From contig JAPFFF010000003.1 of NCBI GenBank assembly GCA_039105265.1, forward strand, positions 5,208,001-5,272,000: a stretch of DNA of 64,000 bases. The letters are read 5' to 3'. Under the pieces are notes generated by a model. It did no database searches. It saw only the letters and a list, made by a program, of their open reading frames with translations, and was not told the DNA's origin. Source of the DNA: Tritrichomonas musculus (taxonomy: Eukaryota > Parabasalia > Tritrichomonadida > Tritrichomonadidae). Below, piece by piece: positions 31,101 through 40,505 of the stretch (its first letter is position 1; every line of letters starts with the position of its first letter). The translations under genes were made by a program, and so were the position numbers.

Positions 31101-33698
31101 ATCCCATGTTAATTCCCAGTTATGACCAAATAGATAGTCTTTGAATCTAAATACTAAATTTAGTGGTATGTCATAATCTTTATCTATATCCCATCTCATA
31201 CAATAATAATTGGATTCTTCATACGTCTTAGATGGTCTATATAAATATAACTGGTCTGATTCCTTCAAGGTAAAATACTTGGAGTCAGTTGTTGTTGTAC
31301 CTCCACTTGGAATAGAATCACATATTATTTTCCCATTTACTTTTAAGTCACCCTTTATAATATATTTACCAAGTACTGGATTCTTCTCATCTATCTCATT
31401 AGGATTATTAATAACAGGGATACCCATACAGTCTAAAATTTTATCCCAAGCTTCAGTACTTGTAATTTGGTCTGGTATTGCTATTGCTCCGCTATTGCTT
31501 TTATCTTCTAATGATAATGATAATGGGCTTATCTCATTACATTGATAAACATAACTATTATAATCATCATTCCATACTAATTCGCCGATTCCTTGTAAAA
31601 AATGTTCTTGATAATGCCTTACTGCAATATCTCCAATATCTCGATTTGTCCTCCAATCTCTGTCATTAAGCATTTCACTAACATTGTTTCTTATAGCTAC
31701 CCATTCCCTATGGTCTATGTCCCAAACAAAATTGGCAGGTGCTTGTAAGCTAACATCTCGCCTCCAATCATTATTATCATTTGGATGTGATCTTGGCATA
31801 TTAGCTATTGTCATTGAATTAACCCAACGACCTGACTCAAGAGACCAAACATAAGTTGGTCTTAACACTGCATTCCTATTTTGTTCAGGAACAATATTAA
31901 TAACAGGTCCCGGTTGTTCTGGTACAACAATACTTTCTTCTGGTGGATAATATTCCCATTGTCCTCTATCAGGATTATAAATCATTTCTCCTTCCCAATG
32001 AATATTATGTTGTACTATTGTTTGTGCTATTTCATTTCCCTTTGGGTTAATTCTCCATCCAGCTGGTACATCTTCTTCATGTGGCGCTATTGCTATCCAT
32101 TCCCTATGTCCAACATCCCAGACAAAATTCCAAGGAGCTCCAAATGCAGAATTAGTCCTCCATCCAAATTGATTTGGTATATTATAAACTGCAAAACTCG
32201 TCCACATGCGAAATACTGTACACCAAACATATGAATCATTAAATAAGGATTCTCGTTGACGTGTTGGTTGTTCTGTTTGTATTCCTATTGACTGGTATTG
32301 TCTATTCATCTCATCTAAACCATTATCATATATCTCATAATCAAACATCTCTTGTGTAAATGACTCTACTTCATTTTGGAACCTGAGAGATGCAACATTA
32401 TTTCCTAGGTTCGCAATATTATGTAATAAATAACCTGATAATTGATTTACAGCTTGTAGACCTACATTCATATATTGAATTAGGTTTGAATCATTATCAC
32501 CGCCTTCATTATCACCACCTTCATTACCTCCTTGATTATCATCCTCTTCTTCACCATTACCTTCATTACCTCCTTGGTTACCTCCTTGATTATCGTGTTT
32601 GCAATTACAAGACTTGATTGTTACAACATAATCAAATAAAGCATTATGTGAATTCACTATATCTTTAATAATCTCGAATACTAAATTTAAACATTGTCCT
32701 AACGTTATATTTAAATAGTCTTGTCCACCAGGTGGTACAACATCCACTTTCATTCCATTAGCATTTCGATGTGTATAATAGTATGTAATACCTGAATGTA
32801 AAATTACATTATACAAATAAAGACCTAACATAGCTTTTGCATATTGGTCTTTATTTATATTATTATCTTTTAGATTTTGGGTATATGTCTCAAAAAACTC
32901 ACGAGGACTTTTAACTTCAACTATTTGGTCTGCAACAACTTGATCAGTACTTCCTTTATATTTATATCCTATTGTTTTTAGTCTATTATCTTGAAGATTA
33001 TAATGATATTGAATAGTTCCACTAATGAATTTTTTCCAATTTTCTTCATTAAAAGCTTCATATAAGATTTTCTTTGTTGGATTTGTTGTCTTTTCATTCT
33101 TCATAATGTTCATCAATAAATCCCCTAAATTCGAGTATCCTACCTCTGCAAGATAAGGGTCTGGAGTAGGAGTTGGTATAGACTTTGGATATTGAAGATA
33201 ATGAACAACTTTGCTTTGCCCTGTTTGTTCATCAAAAGCAATTTGTTCATATCCATCTGCTGCACACATCAATTCGGTATACATCTCATGAATAGCCTCA
33301 CATGTTTTCGATTCTTCTTCAATAAATTCATTAAATGTATTAACACAAAGTTCATCTTTTATCAACTCCTTATGTGACTCTGCTTTTTCAGGTAGTGAGT
33401 CTTCTAATAAGGGTGTCTGTTCAGGTCCTTTAAATACGTATTTTAAATAATTGGCAAATTTATTTGTAATAGGTACATTGCCGAAACCATCAAGCTTTCC
33501 TCCATTTTCGATATGATTACCAACTACTCTTTCATCTACTTCAGCCTTATTATATAAGCAACTAAATTTTGGGTAATCATCTGGGTCCTCATTTCTTATA
33601 ATATCAATATTACCTTCATCATTAACACTTATCTCTATATTTTTGTCTTTGAGCTTTTCAGCCTCACTTGATTGCAAAGAATAAAGTTTAATTGACAT
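28164..33698 (-). CDS. Giant Maverick protein, candidate fibre/virion protein
   Basis: 1844 aa. Order: N-terminal globular region; a Gly/Asn/Glu spacer near residue 390; two ~95-residue tandem repeats (APWNFVWDVGHREWIAI and APANFVWDIDHREWVAI) at about 500-680; the block shared with the downstream paralogue (WELTWDGKNWTGNN, QQQFYEVEPDP); a poly-Gly hinge near 1205; a beta-rich C-terminal half; and a coiled coil (DTLEARLAALEAK). The motif SIGIQTEQ lies near residue 473. It starts 3 bp from the divergent gene at 33702. Function is inferred only from size, modularity and context. Confidence 0.8.
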   Translation of the reverse strand: MSIKLYSLQSSEAEKLKDKNIEISVNDEGNIDIIRNEDPDDYPKFSCLYNKAEVDERVVGNHIENGGKLDGFGNVPITNKFANYLKYVFKGPEQTPLLEDSLPEKAESHKELIKDELCVNTFNEFIEEESKTCEAIHEMYTELMCAADGYEQIAFDEQTGQSKVVHYLQYPKSIPTPTPDPYLAEVGYSNLGDLLMNIMKNEKTTNPTKKILYEAFNEENWKKFISGTIQYHYNLQDNRLKTIGYKYKGSTDQVVADQIVEVKSPREFFETYTQNLKDNNINKDQYAKAMLGLYLYNVILHSGITYYYTHRNANGMKVDVVPPGGQDYLNITLGQCLNLVFEIIKDIVNSHNALFDYVVTIKSCNCKHDNQGGNQGGNEGNGEEEDDNQGGNEGGDNEGGDNDSNLIQYMNVGLQAVNQLSGYLLHNIANLGNNVASLRFQNEVESFTQEMFDYEIYDNGLDEMNRQYQSIGIQTEQPTRQRESLFNDSYVWCTVFRMWTSFAVYNIPNQFGWRTNSAFGAPWNFVWDVGHREWIAIAPHEEDVPAGWRINPKGNEIAQTIVQHNIHWEGEMIYNPDRGQWEYYPPEESIVVPEQPGPVINIVPEQNRNAVLRPTYVWSLESGRWVNSMTIANMPRSHPNDNNDWRRDVSLQAPANFVWDIDHREWVAIRNNVSEMLNDRDWRTNRDIGDIAVRHYQEHFLQGIGELVWNDDYNSYVYQCNEISPLSLSLEDKSNSGAIAIPDQITSTEAWDKILDCMGIPVINNPNEIDEKNPVLGKYIIKGDLKVNGKIICDSIPSGGTTTTDSKYFTLKESDQLYLYRPSKTYEESNYYCMRWDIDKDYDIPLNLVFRFKDYLFGHNWELTWDGKNWTGNNCQNMCTEKISYMNTNDGAPALTIKHNERIGRWIKGTIKEDLTDDDNYAHILKDYLTNWRVVKKDGTILSEGITATFDSSGSGTLTQDGYKYEQARMYVDAPSGLNADDGLYVYADLNINGNITELKWDCHPTHCINSGVMHTYGSNPCLESFNYHREKRHSIKIIEGFNHKNIRIYIEKELFDFDVKVNPFDIIIQQQFYEVEPDPRKCTTISTDYNIYSSKIIWADNIMTMRRDLNVVGGITDILAYDYALLKQTVDNLVEQMRIQAMYNEYTDSIKQGVAVANSILNILASTVCIASALSTLNMSNNSVTINTYQTRPFPAGPGGNGGGGGGGGGGYPGDGGSGFQGKFLVNVDLKADKMTMERFLPITTTVQNPVAGAISTFSATQVVLSTTHALTQLGNAIATLGSNVLHFFRNRPDTNGTETLNINSSSITITDNDTDNATNTITTTEQSLERTHREVQPQVVTDETDEIRTDITVPQTTMTNTASTTIALRNQVPVINISGIQYTLEDIADMTRAERNALVASHPDILRIQYHGREWFNVYDLFYNDQLIIHNNVFQRRTLIRPADIEMTDRIHRATDNNWSIEWEGTTYTARDIEQLSMQDRLNLPFVQNGDIGLEPYLNDQTMEAWINIIDHRGETIDPIVATIDYSAPTTANISGGQVRFVGINSQIEVNANGVRYQHYDLVATTDTWTVPGTTPAITARMIEQMSDEQRGELMDNIYSHGNLLAFNDTLDETTGEEITQVLYNGNVVATIDRRRLHVINIVNGVIEMYQQDGVISATTQVIMGAVGYVARRFLHGQWQFVRHHPGDAAAIAGVAAEAYVANRIGLFNIPSWFRRNDNPETLAEEDVLEKILAWAYHEETDDEPELEITMKDADKMMVSFDTCINIAKTYRDTLKGTIAFMCEKIKELENKSSTKHPLEDIDMTAYITKVEVKEMIDQKDAYIDTLEARLAALEAKCANIE

Positions 33699-33701
33699 TT
33701 T

Positions 33702-34451
33702 ATGAATTATAAAATGTTAGTATCAGTGCAGAGTACAAATGCTGATGAATATAATAAGGTATCTATCAATTTGGATATACCATGGAAGTGTAAATATATT
33801 AAATATTTTGTATCTTCAATTAATACAATAAGTAATATTATGTTGAGTACGAAAGATGATTATATAGAGTTTACACATAACAGTATTCCATTCAAGCTTA
33901 AATTCGAAGATAGATATAATTATACCATCAAGCAAATAGAAGCACTTTTAAATCCGCTTGCGGAGGTATCTTTTAAATATAATGATAATACTCGTACATT
34001 TACAATAAAGACACAAACACCGTTAACAATAACCTCTATTTCCCATAGGGCTGCTTTATTAACTGGTTTATATAATACTTCATTGCCTATTGTGTTACCA
34101 TCAAATGCAACATATAATATTAAAGACATCCCAATATTAAATCATACTAAGTTGTATCTAGTATCTCTACAAGGTAATGCCATATACTCGAATATAGGTG
34201 AACAACAATATACACCTTCAGTCATTGGTAGTATAAATACATTCACTTTAGATAATAAACCACTTATATATGATTTCGAAACTGAAAGTAAACCATTAAA
34301 AATAAAAACATATACAGATTCATTAAAGTTTTTAGAATTAAGTTTAGTAGATTTTCAATACCAGCCGATATTGTTAAAAAGTCCTTTGTTCATAACTATC
34401 AAAATTAAACCATCTAACTCGACTGATGTCAATGATGTGTTAACTACGTAA
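33702..34451 (+). CDS. Candidate minor capsid (penton-like) protein of the Maverick
   Basis: 249 aa, beta-rich. The C-terminal pattern LKFLELSLVDFQYQPILL followed by SPLFITIKI resembles the last strands of Polinton and polinton-like-virus minor capsid proteins, which form single jelly-rolls at capsid vertices. It is divergent from the giant gene and converges with, and overlaps by 8 bp, the polymerase gene. A structure prediction showing a jelly-roll would settle the call. Confidence 0.55.
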   Translation: MNYKMLVSVQSTNADEYNKVSINLDIPWKCKYIKYFVSSINTISNIMLSTKDDYIEFTHNSIPFKLKFEDRYNYTIKQIEALLNPLAEVSFKYNDNTRTFTIKTQTPLTITSISHRAALLTGLYNTSLPIVLPSNATYNIKDIPILNHTKLYLVSLQGNAIYSNIGEQQYTPSVIGSINTFTLDNKPLIYDFETESKPLKIKTYTDSLKFLELSLVDFQYQPILLKSPLFITIKIKPSNSTDVNDVLTT

Positions 34452-37400
34452 ACCTAAGAGTACGTGCAAATTTGGGTAGGTTGGTTTGTTGAAATGTCTT
34501 TGACTTCCTGAATGCATTCGAACCATCCAACAAATCAAATGTCATGCTTTCTCCTTCATGCATTCTTTCAAAAAGCTCTTCAACTGAGATATCCATCCTT
34601 TTGCACTTGTTGAGAATAACTTGTTTTGGAATTCCTTTGAGTCTAATATGATATCCTTCATTTCCTTGTTCATCAACCAAGATATCGAGGTAGCTCTTTT
34701 TACCAAGTGCAATGAGTTTTCTTGAGTGTATTTCTCCCTGACTACCTTCGAACTCATCAAAGTCATTATGAAACTGACACATATTTTTTCCAATAAGAGG
34801 TTGATGATACTTGAACTGGAATAAGTCAGCTATCCTTGGTACATCTTTTTCAAGTACATGCATACTATCAGTATCTTGATAAAAGATAGGTATACCTGCT
34901 TGCTCAGCTGTAGCCATAACCCTGTTCATTAAGTGCTTACTCCAAGAGAGAACGCTTGCACCAAATTGAGGTAGGTTGAAATGGTCATTAATTGGTTTCA
35001 ACTTCTTGACATAGCACTTATCAATATTAGCATCTTCAACAACCTCCTTGATAAAGTTGTAGTTCCTCCATAGGTACTTGTATAGTTGGCTTTTTGGTAC
35101 TGTCTTGGTTTCAGTCTTTGTTGCTTTCAATATTGACTTGCCATATATGGAGTTGAGGAGGAGCTTTATTGTTTGTTCAAGAGGGTTCTTTTGCTTTTTA
35201 TAACTTGCCCTGAGATTAAAGAGCTTCTCAATGAACTCATTGATTTTCTTGTTAAATCCTTCATCAAAGTAATAGCCACGTATTAACTCATATTCAACAT
35301 CATAAAATTCGAACAAGTCCATGAGACCTACTTTATCGATATAATAATGGTCAACAAGGAAATTGCCGAATATTTTACTACCTGCTTCATTCCTTGTAAA
35401 TACTTGTCCAAATTTATATGGCTCTTTTGATTTACATTCGAGTTTCTTGATGTTGACTTCGATAAAGAATGTATCATATTGCATAAGTTGTTCATGTGTT
35501 GTACCTTGTGATATTACTTTAGGTCTTCCTAATGGTATACCATCCATAACATACATTGCAGATGGATATAAGCTAACTGCATCAAAGTCTTGTATCTTTC
35601 CTTCGATGTATTGCTTTTCATTACCTGCTGTCATTGTTCTTCCACCAGAGACACATCGTTGTATGAAGTCTTGACACTTACCTGATAGTTCATAACATCC
35701 ATCAAAGCAACCATATTTCTTGGCAAAGCAGTATCCAATAGCACTTATAGATATAAAATCATGAACACCATACATATCTGTCTTTGTCTCTTTAAAGACT
35801 GCTTTCAGGTCTTCATTAAATTTTTCCATTCCCTTCATCAAAACAATACAGTCCTTGAAACAATAGAAGATGGCATATTTAATGATGTCGATTTTGCCAT
35901 CATTATAGCAATTTGCGATTTTTGCATTTTCGATAATCTGCTTGCAGTTTGCATCAAGTTGTGCTTTCGATAACTTATCTGCATTTTCATCGATGTATTG
36001 CTGTTGGAACTCAGTAGCATCAACAATTCTTCTTTGAATGTTCTCTTGTGTATATAGCTTATATGCCATGACTTCCTTGTGAACATTGAGGTTGAACATT
36101 GTAGCAAATTTACTTAATGCTTGAGGTATTATACTATATGAGTTCCTGAATGTTAATCGCTTTTTGACTTTCCTTGTACCTTCTTCGAATAATGTCATGA
36201 TGATTTGCAACACAGTTCCACTTCGTTCTGTTATCTGTGTATCCCATCCAGGTGTGTTAATGAAAAAACATGCATCATACTTGAGGTTATGAAAATATGT
36301 TAATGAGCCACTCCATAAATAATTCAAGAGCTTCTGTCCACAATCTTCACCTTGAATAGATATTTTATGTATGTTGGCTCCATCTCGAAAGATCGTACAA
36401 TTGAGATATGGTATATGTGGACTGACTGTCGAGTTTGTTTCGAAGTCACTATAATAAATCCTTGACCATGTATTTTGTTTCTTTTTATTATTCTCAATGA
36501 GTCTTGTACTATGTTCTGCATTATATTCGAGACTTACATAGTCATTAACATGTTCATATTCAGTTGTGTTGATAATATCCATTTCGCATGCTTTGATTTC
36601 TTCAAATAGATGTAACTCAAACATCTTTTGGAAAAAGGTTATTGGTTTGATTCCTTCATGTTTATAGTCTTTGACAGTCTTTCCATTTTTCTCCAATCTT
36701 GCTATCATACATCTTTTGTCAAAAGGCATATATGCAAATGTTCTATCAAGTTCTTCATAGTGTTGAAGGTAGAATAATGTACAAGGTATTTTCCTGTTGA
36801 GCATATAATGGTCTTTGAACAATATCAGGTTAACTTCTCTTTTAAAATCGACAGACCATTTTTTCTTTCTGGTGTTGATTCTTGTTTCATACTTGTATTT
36901 ATCAGGTTGTTCAACAATTCTAATGATACTAAAATTGCACTTGAACTTTTTAGCTACTTCTTCTATCTTGTTATTAGGTATGGCTCTTGTTTGAACAAAA
37001 AATCGTAAGTCATCTATTTCATCATCAGTGAACACACCTGATTGTATACAAGCATATACAAAACAATTATCTCTGTAGTTCTCTTTCCTTACCTCATGAA
37101 AGATTTGGTATGTAGATAAGTCTATAGGTGATAGATTGATGTATGGGAAAAAACTACCTTCTGGTGTATTTCGATAGTCTTCATCAATTTCGACTTCATC
37201 ATCATAGATTTCATGAGTATCCATATCTTGCATCTTGGTTCTAAAATGAACACCATCATTTGTTTTGTTCATGTCAATAAATTGTACCTCATATCGAACT
37301 GGAATGAACATGTTTGAGATATATGGATTAGTGTCTGATTGGTCTTCACTTAAATCAAGTTCTCCTGTTATATGTCCTAATGTACTTTCGATGTTGTGCT

Positions 37401-37719
37401 TATCACTGAGTGTGAAGTACTTATAAGTTCCATCAAGTGCAATTGCTTTAACAATAGGTCTTCCAACATTTTTCTTTTTATGTATCTGTCGTAGTGCTTC
37501 CGTAAATGCGTACCTCTTATCTTCATCTTGATTGATGTCTGTAGCAAAACCAATACCTTGTCCTGCAGGAATCATGAGCTTCCTCATTTCTTCTTTAAAT
37601 TTGTCTTTCTTTTGGTATTGTTTTGCACGTCGATTATATTCACGACGAAACTGTGATTTTGTATCAGCATAGACATCTCCAATAGCATCTAAAAAATTAT
37701 CTTCAATGTCCTTGTTCAT
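34444..37719 (-). CDS. Protein-primed family B DNA polymerase (pPolB)
   Basis: 1091 aa from ATG 37719-37717 (MNKDIEDNFLDAIG). The exonuclease motif YYSDFETNS lies near residue 425. Polymerase motif A, DFDAVSLYPSAM, is near 711; motif B, LLLNSIYGKS, near 863; and motif C, YQDTDSMHV, near 950. The order and spacing are those of protein-primed B-family polymerases of Polintons and adenoviruses. The ~400-residue N-terminal region probably includes the terminal-protein/OTU-like part. It copies the element from its inverted-repeat ends. Confidence 0.95.
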   Translation of the reverse strand: MNKDIEDNFLDAIGDVYADTKSQFRREYNRRAKQYQKKDKFKEEMRKLMIPAGQGIGFATDINQDEDKRYAFTEALRQIHKKKNVGRPIVKAIALDGTYKYFTLSDKHNIESTLGHITGELDLSEDQSDTNPYISNMFIPVRYEVQFIDMNKTNDGVHFRTKMQDMDTHEIYDDEVEIDEDYRNTPEGSFFPYINLSPIDLSTYQIFHEVRKENYRDNCFVYACIQSGVFTDDEIDDLRFFVQTRAIPNNKIEEVAKKFKCNFSIIRIVEQPDKYKYETRINTRKKKWSVDFKREVNLILFKDHYMLNRKIPCTLFYLQHYEELDRTFAYMPFDKRCMIARLEKNGKTVKDYKHEGIKPITFFQKMFELHLFEEIKACEMDIINTTEYEHVNDYVSLEYNAEHSTRLIENNKKKQNTWSRIYYSDFETNSTVSPHIPYLNCTIFRDGANIHKISIQGEDCGQKLLNYLWSGSLTYFHNLKYDACFFINTPGWDTQITERSGTVLQIIMTLFEEGTRKVKKRLTFRNSYSIIPQALSKFATMFNLNVHKEVMAYKLYTQENIQRRIVDATEFQQQYIDENADKLSKAQLDANCKQIIENAKIANCYNDGKIDIIKYAIFYCFKDCIVLMKGMEKFNEDLKAVFKETKTDMYGVHDFISISAIGYCFAKKYGCFDGCYELSGKCQDFIQRCVSGGRTMTAGNEKQYIEGKIQDFDAVSLYPSAMYVMDGIPLGRPKVISQGTTHEQLMQYDTFFIEVNIKKLECKSKEPYKFGQVFTRNEAGSKIFGNFLVDHYYIDKVGLMDLFEFYDVEYELIRGYYFDEGFNKKINEFIEKLFNLRASYKKQKNPLEQTIKLLLNSIYGKSILKATKTETKTVPKSQLYKYLWRNYNFIKEVVEDANIDKCYVKKLKPINDHFNLPQFGASVLSWSKHLMNRVMATAEQAGIPIFYQDTDSMHVLEKDVPRIADLFQFKYHQPLIGKNMCQFHNDFDEFEGSQGEIHSRKLIALGKKSYLDILVDEQGNEGYHIRLKGIPKQVILNKCKRMDISVEELFERMHEGESMTFDLLDGSNAFRKSKTFQQTNLPKFARTLRFT

Positions 37720-37800
37720 GTTTAACCTAAAATAAAAGTGAAACGATAAAAATAAAAACAAAGAAAAAGTTAAAAAATTATTTTTTAGTTATGACCTATC

Positions 37801-39240
37801 TTATTGGGGGTAATCATCATCATCAACGACATTATCTTCGAGATATGGAAAATGATATTGGAACTCATGTCCTTTCGACTTCGAGTCAGAGTTCCGTTCA
37901 ATTTCGTTCTTCTCCATTGATTCACCAAATTGCTTAATGGCATTCAGCACTTGCTTCGGTGATTGCTTCTTTCCTTTTCTCTCGAAGCTGCATGCTTTGT
38001 CCAACTTCTCTTTCTCTTCTGGTGATAAGTATGGTCGAAGATGATAAATGCAATTGGACAACTTCCATCCATAGGACTTGAACACGTTTATCATCTCTGG
38101 TGCTTTTTTCTTGTCATATGATTCAATAGCGTCCATCATGTTTCGAAGATAATCAACTTCTACCATCATCAATCTCGATCTTGCCAACTTTTCAGCAAAT
38201 GCATCATCTGTTGGAGGACCAGCTTGTTGAGCATTTTTCAGATCCGCCACGTCCTTCTTTAGATCGTGAATTTTGTTAATGTACTTCGCCACCTTTTTTG
38301 GAGCAAGTTCCAATTTCATCAGCTCGAGTGCGTATTCGTCGTTATCATCAATGTCTTTCCTGAGTTCTTCAGCATTGTGATTTATGTCTTGAATGTTATA
38401 TTCTACACCAGTCATTTTCTCCTCCAACTTCGTTAATCGTTCTTTCAAGTTTTCATTTTCTTCTATTAATTGTTCCATTTCTTCTCGAAAGTCGAATGGA
38501 CGAACATTATCCTCCTTATAATCACTATTGGATTTCATATCATGAACACTTTTCGGTGGCTTATATGGTTCTCTGTGAACTGGTTCTTGTTCTTGTTCAT
38601 GATCAACTTCTTCTTCTCCTTCTATCTTTGTTTCTTCTTTTGGATTGGAACCGAATTTTTGTTTCTCGGCAAATGAAGATGGTCTAGCAAGAACACTTGG
38701 AGGTGGCGGTATTTGTTGATTAGATGGAGGTGGAGGAGGTGGAGGAACTTGTATTATATTATATGAGCGAGGTGGTGGAAAGACTTTATTTGAAATTGGA
38801 ACATATGGATTCTTCCTTCTTGCATCGTCTTCTTGCTTCAATCTTGCTAATGCTTCTTCTTCTTGCTTCTTCTTCCTTCTTGCTTCTTCTTCTTGCTGCT
38901 TCTTCAATCTAGCTGCTTCTTCTTCTTGTTGCTTCTTCAATCGAGCTGCTTCTTCTTCTTCTTGCTTCTTCTTCAATCTAGCTGCTTCTTCTTCTTCTTG
39001 CTTCTTCTTCAATCTAGCTGCTTCTTCTTCTTGCTGCTTCTTCTTTAATCTAGCTGCTGCTTCTTCTTGCTGCTTCATGATGAACAGTCGCATGGATTCG
39101 AGTTGTTCTGGGGTCATGTTCTTGAGCCAAACTTCTGTGGGTGGAGCTGATGGCGGATCTGATGGTGGAGCTTGTTGACCCGATTGCTCGATCGAGTCAA
39201 ATAGACTAACATCGCTGTCTGAGCTGTAGTTGTATGACAT
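37801..39240 (-). CDS. Coiled-coil Maverick protein with Glu/Lys/Ala repeats
   Basis: 479 aa. It has an acidic N-terminus (MSYNYSSDSDVSLFD), then tandem 12-14 residue repeats of the RLKKKQEEEEAA type (about residues 60-140), a Pro-rich linker (VPPPPPPPSNQQIPPPP), a heptad coiled coil near 250-340 and an acidic tail. Long uninterrupted helices suggest a structural or scaffolding role. No family recognised. Confidence 0.75.
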   Translation of the reverse strand: MSYNYSSDSDVSLFDSIEQSGQQAPPSDPPSAPPTEVWLKNMTPEQLESMRLFIMKQQEEAAARLKKKQQEEEAARLKKKQEEEEAARLKKKQEEEEAARLKKQQEEEAARLKKQQEEEARRKKKQEEEALARLKQEDDARRKNPYVPISNKVFPPPRSYNIIQVPPPPPPPSNQQIPPPPSVLARPSSFAEKQKFGSNPKEETKIEGEEEVDHEQEQEPVHREPYKPPKSVHDMKSNSDYKEDNVRPFDFREEMEQLIEENENLKERLTKLEEKMTGVEYNIQDINHNAEELRKDIDDNDEYALELMKLELAPKKVAKYINKIHDLKKDVADLKNAQQAGPPTDDAFAEKLARSRLMMVEVDYLRNMMDAIESYDKKKAPEMINVFKSYGWKLSNCIYHLRPYLSPEEKEKLDKACSFERKGKKQSPKQVLNAIKQFGESMEKNEIERNSDSKSKGHEFQYHFPYLEDNVVDDDDYPQ

Positions 39241-39430
39241 ACAAGTATAAAAATGATCTATTTTCTAGTTGATATCACTAAATTTTAAATTTCGTAGAAA
39301 AACTCGAAGGTGGATATTTTTCTTTGAAAAAGTTATATACACTATAAAAATTCAAAAATTGAATTAAAAAAAATAAAATATATTGAAATTTTAAAAAAAT
39401 ATATTTATTAATATCACTATTATTTTATTA

Positions 39431-39856
39431 ATGATGAATGAAGAAGAAGATAAAATAGAAGATATTTTACAAAAACAAACACCTCCTAAAGATCATGATT
39501 CATTCGACTACAAAATTAATATAAACATGTCGAAAAAAATATCTCAACTAAAAGTTGAAGATGATACATCAAATTTAAGAACGATGTGTGAAAATTATGC
39601 TCATGCTCTTGAAAATGATGCACATCGACTTCGAGCAAAACAAAAAAAGAGGTATGATGAATGGTTTGACAGCCTCGAAAAAGATTGTTATCCTGCAAGA
39701 GACATTGTTAACTTGTACAACATGTTCTTTGGTCATGAACTATCTATTACTCGACTTGGTTTCGGGCATCTCGATGGAACAAAGAGACACTTTACACATA
39801 AGAAAGTGAAAAGAAACAAGAAGTTCATCACAATGTACTACAAGAAAAATGAATAA
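39431..39856 (+). CDS. Small Maverick protein, unknown
   Basis: 141 aa, acidic N-terminus (MMNEEEDKIEDILQ) and strongly basic C-terminus (HKKVKRNKKFITMYYKK). The middle contains RLRAKQKKRYDEWF. It is divergent from the coiled-coil gene with about 190 bp between starts. The charge split suggests nucleic-acid binding, but nothing specific is recognised. Confidence 0.6.
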   Translation: MMNEEEDKIEDILQKQTPPKDHDSFDYKININMSKKISQLKVEDDTSNLRTMCENYAHALENDAHRLRAKQKKRYDEWFDSLEKDCYPARDIVNLYNMFFGHELSITRLGFGHLDGTKRHFTHKKVKRNKKFITMYYKKNE

Positions 39857-39888
39857 CTAAAAAAAAAGTTTTTTTTTTAACTACATGT

Positions 39889-40170
39889 TTTTCCTCATAA
39901 GCTACCTTTTTCCTCATAAGCTACCTTTTTCCTCATAAGCTACCTTTTTCCTCATAAGCTACCTTTTTCCTCATAAGCTACCTTTTTCCTCATAAGCTAC
40001 CTTTTTCCTCATAAGCTACCTTTTTCCTCATAAGCTACCTTTTTCCTCATAAGCTTTTTTCCTCATAAGCTACCTTTTTCCTCATAAGCTACCTTTTTCC
40101 TCATAAGCTACCTTTTTCCTCATAAGCTACCTTTTTCCTCATAAGCTACCTCATTCTTCATAAGCTACCT
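39889..40170. repeat. 19-bp tandem array, about 14 copies
   Basis: Unit aagctacctttttcctcat, nearly identical through the array except one shortened unit near 40050 and a diverged last unit. It abuts the 3' end of the gene at 40151-40429, whose last codons (KKVAYEE) contain the same sequence, so it appears to have grown from that gene end. It has no spacers, hence it is not CRISPR. Confidence 0.95.
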
Positions 40171-40429
40171 TTTTGCTTTCATACGACATTATTTTTTCCT
40201 TCATACTTTGTATTTCTCTTTTCTTTCTTTCACGATATGCCTTTTGCTGTTGTTTACGTGCTTCATTTCGTTCTTCAACTGTTGCATACTTTTGCTTTCT
40301 ACCACGTTTTTCTGTTGTTTCAGTTTTTGCAGTATCAATATTTTTGAGGTTGTTGTTACTCTTGGACTTCTTCAACTTCTTGATGATAGCTGTTTCCTTG
40401 AACTCACCCAAATCTAAATTTTGGCTCAT
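40151..40429 (-). CDS. Small basic, bZIP-like DNA-binding candidate
   Basis: 92 aa from ATG 40429-40427 (MSQNLDLGEFKE). The core KRGRKQKYATVEERNEARKQ followed by AYRERKKREIQ is a dense basic region followed by a short helix, similar to bZIP basic regions with an AT-hook-like GRK. A clear relative lies outside the element at 51249-51452. It is probably an element-encoded DNA-binding regulator. Confidence 0.6.
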   Translation of the reverse strand: MSQNLDLGEFKETAIIKKLKKSKSNNNLKNIDTAKTETTEKRGRKQKYATVEERNEARKQQQKAYRERKKREIQSMKEKIMSYESKKVAYEE

Positions 40430-40505
40430 GATTTCATTCGAGAAAAAAAATTGAATTATTTTTGAAAATTGAATATTCGCAAACAAAATCACTTCATTTT
40501 TTAAA

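Noticed and set aside
39889-40170. CRISPR-like array
   Set aside because: The 19-bp units are directly adjacent with no spacers, in a eukaryotic mobile element.
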